This document shows, piece by piece, positions 1 through 6,926 of a stretch of DNA of 11,433 bases. A program made the position numbers and the translations under genes. Position 1 is the stretch's first letter, and the number at the start of each line of letters is the position of its first letter. Origin of the DNA: Gammaproteobacteria bacterium (GTDB lineage: Bacteria > Pseudomonadota > Gammaproteobacteria > Chromatiales > Chromatiaceae). Below the pieces are notes generated by a model. It saw only the letters and a list, made by a program, of their open reading frames with translations. It did no database searches and was not told where the DNA came from. Location of the stretch: assembly GCA_030625445.1 (NCBI GenBank), contig DAOUQU010000026.1:1-11433 (forward strand), given 5' to 3'.

Positions 1-2688
1 ATCGAGATCTCCCCGACCAGTCGTACCGGGGAAGTGACAGCCGGCACAGTCGGGCAGGTTGAGTCGATCCTCAAAGAGCATGGTCTGGATGTCAAGCGTA
101 TTGACACAGAAGCAGGCAAGATCAGGGTGCGTTTCAATGACGGTTCAACCCAGCTGAAGGCCAAGGAGGCGCTCGAGGAGAAACTCCAGGATGAGTATGC
201 ACTGGCGCTGAATCTCTCACCGGATGTTCCTGCATGGCTTGACGGCCTCGGCGCAAAACCAATGAGCCTCGGTCTCGATCTGCGTGGCGGCATCCATGTA
301 TTGATCGATGTCGATATGGAGGCTGCACTGAAGAATACGCTCAAGGATCAGGCGAGTGATGTGCGCACCGAACTGCGCAAAAAGAAGATCTATGGAAGAA
401 TCAAGACCATCTCCAACGGCATCGAGGTCAGCTTCAAGAAATTGAGTGATCGTGATGCCGCAGAGGACGTAATCTCTGATCTGCTGCGTGATTTTGATAT
501 CAACACTTCACAGCGCGGTGAGGAGTACCTGGTCACTGCAAAATTCAAGCCGCAGGGTATACGTGAGGCAAAGAAATTTGCACTCGAGCAGAATATGACA
601 ACCCTGCGCAACCGGGTCAATCAACTGGGTGTCACAGAACCCATTGTGCAGCAGCAGGGAAATCGACGCATCGTGGTCGAACTGCCTGGTGTCCAGGACC
701 CGGCAAAGGTCAAGGAGATCCTGCAGGCGACAGCAACTCTGGAGTATCGTCTGGTCGATGACAAGCACAGCGCCATCGATGCGGCAAACGGCAAGGTTCC
801 GCCGGGATCCGAACTGCGTTTTGATCGCGACGGACAGCCTGTATTACTGAAACGCGGACGCATCATTACCGGTGACCAGATTATCAATGCCAATGCCGGC
901 ATCGATTCACGCTCCGGATCGCCGATGGTTTCAATCTCCCTGAACGGCCGCGGCGCCGACAAGATGCGGCGCGTCACCACGGAAAATGTCAGCAAGCCGA
1001 TGGCGGTGGTGTTTATTGAAGACCGTGTTGTCGGCAGGGATGCCGATGGCAGGAGCATCAAGAAACACGTCGAAGAAATCATCAGCGTAGCCAATATTCT
1101 TGAGCCATTCGGTCGTCATTTCCAGACAACCGGACTGGACTCTCAGGAAGAGGCAAAGACGCTGGCGCTGTTCCTGCGGGCAGGCGCCTTGAAAGCTCCG
1201 ATCGAGATTGTCGAGGAGCGAACCGTCGGCCCCAGCCTGGGCCAGGATAATATCGACCAGGGTTTCCGCTCTGTGATGATTGGTTTTCTGCTGGTGGTCA
1301 TTTTCATGGCTTTCTACTACCGCACTTTCGGGCTGGTAGCTGATCTTGCTTTGCTGGTCAATCTGGTCATGATCGTGGCCGTGTTGTCACTGCTGCAGGC
1401 GACGTTGACACTGCCAGGCATTGCCGGAATCGTGTTGACTGTTGGCATGGCTGTGGATGCCAATGTGCTGATCTTCGAGCGTATCCGTGAAGAGATCCGT
1501 ATCGGCAGTACGCCGCAGGCGAGTATCGAGGCGGGCTATGCGAAGGCGTTGTCGACCATCGTGGACGCCAATATCACTACCCTGATTGCAGCTGTATTGC
1601 TGTTCAGTTTCGGCACCGGACCCATCAAGGGCTTCGCCGTGACGCTTTTCATCGGCATCCTCACCTCCATGTTTACCGCGATTCTCGGTACCAGGGCGGT
1701 CGTGAATCTGCTGTTTGGCGGCAAGCGCATGAAAGCACTGCCGATCGGAACTCGCATTCTGGACAAGATTCCTGCTTTCGATTTCATGTCAAAACGTAAA
1801 ATTGCATTGATGGGTTCAGCTTTGGTCCTTGTCATTGCGATTGCTGCAATAGGTGTGCGTGGTCTCAACTTCGGCATCGACTTCACCGGCGGAACCCTCA
1901 TCGAGCTGGGCTACCAATCCGATGTCGAGTTGAAGGATGTGCGCACTGCTCTGAAAGAGGGAGGTTATGGCGACGCCACTGCGCAAAGTTTTGGCACACC
2001 ACGTGATGTGCTGGTGCGTATCCCACCGCATGAAGGCGTCTCCAATGAGAAGATCTCCAACGAGGTGTTTGAGCTTCTCCGCACCGTTGCCGGGGAGAAG
2101 CCGGATTTGCGCCGGGTCGAATTTGTCGGGCCGCAGGTTGGTGAAGAGCTGACCGAAGATGGCGGTCTGGCGATGCTCTATGCGCTGATCGCCATACTCA
2201 TCTATGTCGCATTGCGCTTCGAATGGCGCTTTGCGATGGGCTCTATTATTGCGCTGGTGCACGATGTGATATTCGTCGTCGGTATCTTTGCACTCGTCTG
2301 GGCCGTATTTGATCTTCCTGTGTTAGCGGCGATCCTGGCGGTGATCGGTTACTCGTTGAACGATACTATCGTGGTGTATGACCGTATCCGGGAAAACTTT
2401 CGTGTCATGCGCAAGGGAACACCAACTGAGATTATCAATGTCTCCCTGAACCAGACGCTGTCACGCACCATGATCACCTCCTTTACGACGGTGGTTGTGC
2501 TGCTGGCACTGTTTATCTTTGGCGGTGAAATCATCCACGGTTTTGCCCTGGCGCTGCTGGTTGGCGTGTTCGTCGGCACCTATTCGTCGATCTTCGTCGC
2601 GAGTGTTGCAGTGCTGCTGCTGGGCATCAACAAAGAGGATTTGATGCCGGTCGTGAAAGAGGGCAAATTGCTGGACGACCGTCCTTGA
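1..2688 (+). CDS. secDF: Fused Sec translocon accessory protein SecDF (5' partial)
   Basis: SecD and SecF form an inner-membrane complex that uses the proton motive force to help SecYEG complete protein export. The frame is open from base 1; the first residues visible are IEISPTSRTGEV, so the start and first membrane segment lie upstream, and the GTG at 34 is not the start. The large periplasmic P1 region runs to about nt 1240. SecD membrane helices follow (nt 1270-1720) with the family motif GMAVDANVLIFERIREE at nt 1444-1494. SecF begins without a stop: the SecD tail GGKRMKALPI (about nt 1717-1746) runs into a SecF-like N-terminus, a helix near nt 1800-1860, GIDFTGGT at 1873-1896, and a last membrane block with GYSLNDTIVVYDRIRENF at 2347-2400. 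In E. coli these are two genes. The stop at 2686-2688 is convergent with yhbY. Identity is certain; the fusion is read directly from an unbroken frame. Confidence 0.96.
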   Translation: MEISPTSRTGEVTAGTVGQVESILKEHGLDVKRIDTEAGKIRVRFNDGSTQLKAKEALEEKLQDEYALALNLSPDVPAWLDGLGAKPMSLGLDLRGGIHVLIDVDMEAALKNTLKDQASDVRTELRKKKIYGRIKTISNGIEVSFKKLSDRDAAEDVISDLLRDFDINTSQRGEEYLVTAKFKPQGIREAKKFALEQNMTTLRNRVNQLGVTEPIVQQQGNRRIVVELPGVQDPAKVKEILQATATLEYRLVDDKHSAIDAANGKVPPGSELRFDRDGQPVLLKRGRIITGDQIINANAGIDSRSGSPMVSISLNGRGADKMRRVTTENVSKPMAVVFIEDRVVGRDADGRSIKKHVEEIISVANILEPFGRHFQTTGLDSQEEAKTLALFLRAGALKAPIEIVEERTVGPSLGQDNIDQGFRSVMIGFLLVVIFMAFYYRTFGLVADLALLVNLVMIVAVLSLLQATLTLPGIAGIVLTVGMAVDANVLIFERIREEIRIGSTPQASIEAGYAKALSTIVDANITTLIAAVLLFSFGTGPIKGFAVTLFIGILTSMFTAILGTRAVVNLLFGGKRMKALPIGTRILDKIPAFDFMSKRKIALMGSALVLVIAIAAIGVRGLNFGIDFTGGTLIELGYQSDVELKDVRTALKEGGYGDATAQSFGTPRDVLVRIPPHEGVSNEKISNEVFELLRTVAGEKPDLRRVEFVGPQVGEELTEDGGLAMLYALIAILIYVALRFEWRFAMGSIIALVHDVIFVVGIFALVWAVFDLPVLAAILAVIGYSLNDTIVVYDRIRENFRVMRKGTPTEIINVSLNQTLSRTMITSFTTVVVLLALFIFGGEIIHGFALALLVGVFVGTYSSIFVASVAVLLLGINKEDLMPVVKEGKLLDDRP

Positions 2689-2713
2689 TCAAAGCTGCAG
2701 GCGGAAAAAAATA

Positions 2714-2747
2714 AAAATAATTCCGTGTGGTCTGTGTGTTCCGTGGT
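2714..2747. repeat. Half copy of an ATTCCGTGT..CCGTGGT dispersed palindrome
   Basis: An A-rich run leads into AAAATAATTCCGTGT and then GTTCCGTGGT, ending exactly at the yhbY stop codon. The first 15 bases also occur at 8324-8338, and the whole stretch corresponds to the right arm of the palindrome at 8293-8348. Here the left arm is missing, so it cannot fold the same way. It fills the short gap between convergent secDF and yhbY. Confidence 0.6.
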
Positions 2748-3053
2748 TTATTCTTTTGTTCTTGGTAGTTCGATCTTCGGTTTTTTATGGTTGCGGCGAA
2801 ATAGAATTGCTACATGACCGATGCTTTGGATGAGTTCGGCCTTGCTGTTGGCGATGACTTCGCCGAGTACCTTTTTTTTCTCATCGCGGTCACCTACACT
2901 GAGTTTGACCTTGATCAGCTCATGCGCATCCAGCGCCAGGTTGACTTCATTCATGACATTCTCACTCAGGCCATGTTGACCGACCATCACGACAGGTTTT
3001 AGATGATGCGCCTTGCTGCGCAGAAAACGTTTTTGTGCTGCTGTAATGACCAT
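2748..3053 (-). CDS. yhbY: YhbY, CRS1-YhbY (CRM) domain ribosome-associated RNA-binding protein
   Basis: This small RNA-binding protein is linked in E. coli to assembly of the large ribosomal subunit. The whole protein is one CRM domain, a KH-like fold. The RNA-binding loop G25-Q-H-G28 lies in LKPVVMVGQHGL (residues 18-29), followed by HELIKVKL and the C-terminal LFRRN segment. From ATG at 3053 it has 101 residues, against 97 in E. coli, and its N-terminus MVITAAQKRFLRSKAHHLKP aligns end to end with the E. coli protein. An upstream ATG at 3092 would add 13 residues with no counterpart in E. coli. No good Shine-Dalgarno is visible before either start. It is divergent from rlmE and convergent with secDF, the same partner arrangement with rlmE as in E. 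coli. Confidence 0.93.
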   Translation of the reverse strand: MVITAAQKRFLRSKAHHLKPVVMVGQHGLSENVMNEVNLALDAHELIKVKLSVGDRDEKKKVLGEVIANSKAELIQSIGHVAILFRRNHKKPKIELPRTKE

Positions 3054-3104
3054 AGTTTGCTGTTCATAGAGAGATCGGTTGAAGCAGCGCATTCTAAACT
3101 AATC

Positions 3105-3117
3105 GGGGTCAGACCCC
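3105..3117. repeat. GGGGTCAGACCCC palindrome
   Basis: A perfect 6-bp inverted repeat around a single A, in the gap between divergent yhbY and rlmE. From memory, this sequence (often inside a longer ATTGGGGTCAGACCCCAAT) is a very common dispersed palindrome in proteobacteria, often near REP-associated transposase genes; the outer bases here have diverged on the left side. No transposase gene is near it. Confidence 0.7.
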
Positions 3118-3133
3118 AATGAGTATTCTCTAT

Positions 3134-3163
3134 CCGTCATGCCGGCGAATGCCGGTATCCAGG
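3134..3163. repeat. CCGTCATGCCGGCGAATGCCGG-type dispersed repeat
   Basis: The stretch contains ATGCCGGC, a GAAT loop and GCCGGTAT, forming an 8-bp stem with one G-T wobble. It belongs to the widespread GTCAT(T/G)CCGGCGAA(A/T)GCCGG(A/T)ATCCAG class of intergenic repeats (family recalled, not searched). It begins 16 bases after the GGGGTCAGACCCC palindrome and lies in frame with rlmE, where translation would give the spurious N-terminus MPANAGIQ. Confidence 0.75.
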
Positions 3164-3198
3164 GAAAGCGGTATTCACAGGCTGGTAAGGGAATATTC

Positions 3199-3819
3199 AT
3201 GGCGCATTCAAAAAGCAGCAGAGAGTGGCTGGATCGCCACTTCAACGATGAGTATGTACAAAGGGCGCAGGTTGATGGTTATCGTTCGAGGGCAGTCTAC
3301 AAATTACTGGAAATCCAGCAGAGAGATCAGCTGATCCAGCCTGGAGATGTTGTAGTTGACCTCGGGGCTGCTCCCGGTGGTTGGAGCCAGGTGGCGCTGG
3401 AACTCGTCGGTGAGAAAGGTGCAGTGTTCGCGCTCGATATCTTGCAAATGGAAGCCATCGATGGTGTGACATTCATTGAAGGAGATTTCCGCGAGCAGCA
3501 GCCTTTCGACAAACTGCGTGAGGCGCTCGATGGCCGTGATGTTGACCTTGTTATTTCAGATATGGCCCCCAACTTATCTGGTATGGCGACTGTCGATCAG
3601 CCGCGTTCAATCTATTTGTGCGAACTTGCACTCGATTTCGCGGTTCAAACCCTCAAACCCGGCGGGAATTTTCTCACGAAAATTTTTCAGGGCGAGGGTT
3701 TCGATGCCTATCTGCGTCAGCTACGTGAAAACTTTGCCAGCATCATGACACGAAAACCACAATCATCACGCAGTAAAAGCAGCGAAGTCTATCTCATCGG
3801 GCATGATTTCAGGGTATAA
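3199..3819 (+). CDS. rlmE: 23S rRNA (uridine-2'-O) methyltransferase RlmE (RrmJ/FtsJ)
   Basis: RlmE methylates the 2'-O of U2552 (E. coli numbering) in the ribosomal A loop, using S-adenosylmethionine, late in 50S assembly. The SAM-binding motif is VVDLGAAPGGWSQ (residues 52-64). The catalytic tetrad is complete at K35, D121 (in VISDMAPN), K161 (in FLTKIFQGEGF) and E196, each exactly three positions before E. coli K38, D124, K164 and E199. The protein has 206 residues, against 209 in E. coli. The ATG at 3199 is preceded by AAGGGA at 3188-3193. A longer reading from ATG 3139 is rejected because its extra 20 residues are translated repeat DNA. ftsH follows after 143 bases, as in E. coli, where both belong to one heat-shock transcription unit. 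Confidence 0.97.
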   Translation: MAHSKSSREWLDRHFNDEYVQRAQVDGYRSRAVYKLLEIQQRDQLIQPGDVVVDLGAAPGGWSQVALELVGEKGAVFALDILQMEAIDGVTFIEGDFREQQPFDKLREALDGRDVDLVISDMAPNLSGMATVDQPRSIYLCELALDFAVQTLKPGGNFLTKIFQGEGFDAYLRQLRENFASIMTRKPQSSRSKSSEVYLIGHDFRV

Positions 3820-3866
3820 TCAAATTCAATTTTGCTTTTTTCCACAGTAGGTTATTTGCTTCTGGT

Positions 3867-3915
3867 GTAACTTCTCAAAAAGCCTGCGCGTAGTTCGAGT
3901 GTGCGCAGACTGCAG
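3867..3915 (+). repeat. Solo end of the IS66-type MITE family
   Basis: Starts GTAACTTCTC and continues AAAAAGCC, TGCGCG, TTCGAGTGTGCGCAG. It aligns with few gaps to the outer end of the 222-bp element at 9764-9985 read inwards from 9985 (GTAACTTCTC, AAAAATCC, TTGCAT, CCGAGTCTGTGCAG). No matching opposite end or flanking duplication is seen, so it is probably a decayed remnant. It lies in the rlmE-ftsH gap. Confidence 0.5.
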
Positions 3916-3945
3916 AATTACCCTACATGGAAATATTTCGTATCT

Positions 3946-3953
3946 AAGAGGGG
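3946..3953 (+). promoter_or_regulatory. Shine-Dalgarno of ftsH selecting a TTG start
   Basis: AAGAGGGG lies nine bases before TTG at 3963. The in-frame ATG at 3972 would be 18 bases away, too far. This is why the TTG (giving the N-terminus MNDMVKNIILW) is chosen as the start. Confidence 0.75.
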
Positions 3954-3962
3954 TACGGTTCA

Positions 3963-5903
3963 TTGAATGACATGGTAAAAAATATAATCTTGTGGGTCTT
4001 CATCGCTCTGGTGTTGATGTCGGTGTTCAATACCTTTAGCACCTCCGGCGGCAAGAGTCTTGATATCGACTATTCAGATTTTATTACCGCCGTTCATGAC
4101 GGGCGGGTTCAGGAGGTCAGAATTGACGCCTACGGCCGCTCCATCGACGGCAAGATGATGGATGGAAGTAGTTTCCACACCAACAGTCCCGGTGATGACA
4201 GCCTCGTCAATGACCTGCTGAAGCACGATGTCGCATTCACTGCCGATCCTCCTGATGTCCCCTCCATGTGGGAGCAGCTCTTCTTTAATCTACTGCCGCT
4301 GTTCATCCTGATCGGAATCTGGATTTTCTTTATGCGCCAGATGCAGGGCGGTGGCGGCGGGCGCGGCGCCATGTCGTTTGGCAAGAGCAAGGCGCGGATG
4401 TTGTCTGAAGACCAGATCAAGGTGACTTTTGCGGATGTCGCCGGTGCTGACGAGGCCAAGGAGGAAGTCTCCGAGATGGTGGATTTCCTGCGCGACCCTT
4501 CGAAATTCCAGAAGCTTGGCGGCAAGATTCCCAAAGGCGTATTGATGGTCGGCGCTCCAGGAACAGGCAAGACCCTGCTGGCGCGCGCCATTGCCGGTGA
4601 AGCCAAGGTGCCGTTCTTTACCATCTCCGGTTCCGATTTTGTCGAGATGTTTGTCGGTGTCGGTGCATCGCGGGTGCGCGATATGTTTGAACAGGCCAAA
4701 AAACATGCGCCCTGTATTATCTTTATCGATGAGATCGATGCGGTTGGACGTCATCGAGGAGCCGGACTCGGTGGCGGTCATGACGAGCGTGAACAGACCC
4801 TGAACCAGCTGCTGGTCGAGATGGATGGTTTTGAAGGCAACGACGGCGTCATCGTCATTGCGGCAACCAACCGTCCGGATGTGCTGGATCCCGCACTGCT
4901 TCGGCCCGGACGTTTCGATCGCCAGGTGGTCGTGCCGATGCCCGATATTCGCGGTCGTGAGCAGATCCTGAAAGTTTACATACGCAAGATTTCTGCCGCA
5001 GATGATGTCAAGCCGGCCCTGATTGCCCGCGGCACTCCCGGGTTTTCCGGCGCCGATCTGGAGAATCTTGTCAATGAGGCGGCGTTGTTTGCTGCGCGTC
5101 TGAATAAAAAACATGTCGAAATGGACGATATGGAGAAAGCCAAGGACAAGATCATGATGGGCGCGGAGCGCCGCTCCATGGTGATGACAGAGGATGAGAA
5201 AAAACTCACTGCCTACCATGAGGCTGGTCACGCCATTGTCGGCCTCAATGTGCCAAAGCATGATCCTGTCTACAAGGTCAGCATTATTCCGCGTGGCCGC
5301 GCCCTGGGCGTGACCATGTTCCTTCCTGAACAGGACAGGTACAGTCATAGCAAGGAGTTTTTGGAAAGCCAGATCTCCAGCCTATTTGGCGGACGCATCG
5401 CTGAGGAGTTGATCTTTGGCAGTGAAAGCGTCACCACAGGCGCCTCAAATGACATCGAACGCGCAACAGAGATTGCGCGCAACATGGTGACGCGCTGGGG
5501 ACTCTCTGAACGTCTCGGCCCACTCTCCTATGGTGAGGAAGAGGGTGAGGTTTTTCTGGGGAAATCGGTAACGACACACAAGAATGTCTCGGATGATACG
5601 GCACATGCCATCGATGAGGAGATCCGCGCCTTTATCGATCGCAACTATGATCGCGCCCACGAGATTTTAACCAAACATATGGATCAACTGCATGCCATGT
5701 CTGATGCCCTGATGAAGTACGAAACCATTGATAAAGATCAGATCAAGGACATCATGGCGGGCAAGACGCCCAAGCCTCCGGCTGACTGGGCAGGCACTGA
5801 TCTTGATTCGGACGATGATGACGATGCTGCGGCGCCAGAGGAGAGCGCAAAAAAAGATGACAAGGGTGAGGGCAAGATTGGAGATCCGGCTAGCCAGCAC
5901 TAA
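3963..5903 (+). CDS. ftsH: ATP-dependent zinc metalloprotease FtsH
   Basis: FtsH is a membrane-anchored hexameric AAA+ protease that degrades misfolded membrane proteins and, in enterobacteria, regulators such as LpxC and sigma-32. Order of parts: membrane helix about 6-22, periplasmic domain, helix about 108-125, then the cytosolic AAA module. Walker A is GAPGTGKT (197-204, Lys203), Walker B CIIFIDEID (251-259), and the second region of homology has R314 and R317. The protease site is H419-E-A-G-H423, with the third zinc ligand D497 in TGASND. The protein has 646 residues and ends in an acidic, Lys-rich tail (DSDDDDD) as low-complexity sequence. The start is TTG at 3963. All catalytic residues are present. 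Its place between rlmE and folP is the usual one. Confidence 0.98.
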   Translation: MNDMVKNIILWVFIALVLMSVFNTFSTSGGKSLDIDYSDFITAVHDGRVQEVRIDAYGRSIDGKMMDGSSFHTNSPGDDSLVNDLLKHDVAFTADPPDVPSMWEQLFFNLLPLFILIGIWIFFMRQMQGGGGGRGAMSFGKSKARMLSEDQIKVTFADVAGADEAKEEVSEMVDFLRDPSKFQKLGGKIPKGVLMVGAPGTGKTLLARAIAGEAKVPFFTISGSDFVEMFVGVGASRVRDMFEQAKKHAPCIIFIDEIDAVGRHRGAGLGGGHDEREQTLNQLLVEMDGFEGNDGVIVIAATNRPDVLDPALLRPGRFDRQVVVPMPDIRGREQILKVYIRKISAADDVKPALIARGTPGFSGADLENLVNEAALFAARLNKKHVEMDDMEKAKDKIMMGAERRSMVMTEDEKKLTAYHEAGHAIVGLNVPKHDPVYKVSIIPRGRALGVTMFLPEQDRYSHSKEFLESQISSLFGGRIAEELIFGSESVTTGASNDIERATEIARNMVTRWGLSERLGPLSYGEEEGEVFLGKSVTTHKNVSDDTAHAIDEEIRAFIDRNYDRAHEILTKHMDQLHAMSDALMKYETIDKDQIKDIMAGKTPKPPADWAGTDLDSDDDDDAAAPEESAKKDDKGEGKIGDPASQH

Positions 5904-5966
5904 TTCATAAAAAGATTGGAACGTAATATCTCAATAAGTCCGTGCATCATTTAAGCCCGTCAAGGC

Positions 5967-6036
5967 GTAGGGCGCAGTAAGCGGAGTGCATTGCGCCGTA
6001 AGGTAGGTGCAATGCGCTCCGCTTATTGCACCCTAC
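5967..6036. repeat. Long GTAGGG..CCCTAC hairpin repeat, copy 1
   Basis: Two 31-base arms (5967-5997 and 6006-6036) pair over their full length around an 8-base loop. Three positions are G-T wobbles and one is a C-A mismatch. The core reads AAGCGGAG and TGCATTGC. A more diverged copy is at 11083-11155. There is no T-run after it, so it does not look like a standard intrinsic terminator, but transcripts from ftsH into folP must pass through it. Confidence 0.8.
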
Positions 6037-6095
6037 ATTTTCTTCATGGTTCTGGCTTTGCCAGGTAAGGTAGTAGCTGTAGTGACTCTCTTTCC

Positions 6096-6926
6096 ATGAT
6101 CATTCGTTGTGCAAATCTCGATCTTGACCTCAACCAGCCCCGTGTCATGGGGATTCTCAATGTCACTCCGGACTCATTCTCGGATGGCGGTAAGTTCATC
6201 AAGCAGTCAAATGCCTTGGAACACGCCGTCAGAATGGTCGATGAGGGAGCGGCAATCATCGACGTGGGTGGCGAATCCACACGTCCGGGAGCGCGGTCAG
6301 TCTCTCTCCAGCAGGAGCTGGATCGCGTCATCCCGGTCATTGAAGCCCTGGCTTGCGAACTCCCGGTGCCGATTTCCATCGATACCAGCAAACCTGAAGT
6401 GATGCGGGAAGCTGCCATTGCAGGCGCCGGCATGATCAATGACGTCTGTGCATTGACAGCCGAGGGTGCCATCGAAGCTGCCAGTGAATTGCAGCTTCCT
6501 GTCTGCCTGATGCATATGCAGGGTGAACCGCGCTCTATGCAGCAGCGTCCGCACTATGATGATGTCGTTGAGGATGTCTCGGATTATTTGCAACAACGGA
6601 CTCAGGCCTGCCTGGCTGCCGGCATATCCGGACAGCATATCTTGCTCGACCCGGGATTTGGATTTGGTAAAAAACTAAGTCATAATATAAGGTTATTGAA
6701 AAACCTTAATGTAATTGTTAAACTTGGATATCCACTGCTGGCGGGAATCTCCCGCAAGAACATGATAGGCCAGATCCTGGACGGGAGAGGCGCTGATCAG
6801 CGCCTCTATGGGAGTCTTGCCGCAGCAGTCATTGCAGCCATGAAGGGTGCATCCATTTTACGTGTTCATGATGTCAGGGCGACAGTCGATGCAATGCGGG
6901 TAACTACAGCAGTGATACAACAATGA
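6096..6926 (+). CDS. folP: Dihydropteroate synthase FolP
   Basis: FolP joins p-aminobenzoate to dihydropterin pyrophosphate, making dihydropteroate in folate synthesis; it is the sulfonamide target. Motifs in order: N22 in ILNVTPDSFSDGG, DVGGESTRPG, DTSKPEV, the pterin Asp D185 in LDPGFGFGK, S219-R220-K221, and R256-V-H258 near the end. D185 and S219-R-K221 have the same numbers as in E. coli. It has 276 residues, a typical length. The start at 6096 aligns with the E. coli N-terminus, though no clear Shine-Dalgarno precedes it. The stop overlaps the glmM start. Codons between about 6665 and 6730 are unusually A/T-rich (CTA, ATA, AGG, TTA) compared with the rest of the gene. Confidence 0.97.
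   Translation: MIIRCANLDLDLNQPRVMGILNVTPDSFSDGGKFIKQSNALEHAVRMVDEGAAIIDVGGESTRPGARSVSLQQELDRVIPVIEALACELPVPISIDTSKPEVMREAAIAGAGMINDVCALTAEGAIEAASELQLPVCLMHMQGEPRSMQQRPHYDDVVEDVSDYLQQRTQACLAAGISGQHILLDPGFGFGKKLSHNIRLLKNLNVIVKLGYPLLAGISRKNMIGQILDGRGADQRLYGSLAAAVIAAMKGASILRVHDVRATVDAMRVTTAVIQQ

Noticed and set aside
3139..3198. Longer rlmE starting at ATG 3139
   Set aside because: The added residues are translated from a dispersed repeat; the ATG at 3199 has a Shine-Dalgarno and gives a family-length protein.
3867..3921. A complete 55-bp mini-element with GTAA..TTAC ends upstream of ftsH
   Set aside because: The second end matches the first poorly beyond GTAA and no 8-bp flanking duplication is present, so only a solo end is claimed.
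4290..5348. 352-codon open frame antisense to ftsH
   Set aside because: It lies entirely within ftsH on the other strand, has no recognisable domain, and is explained by codon bias of the real gene.
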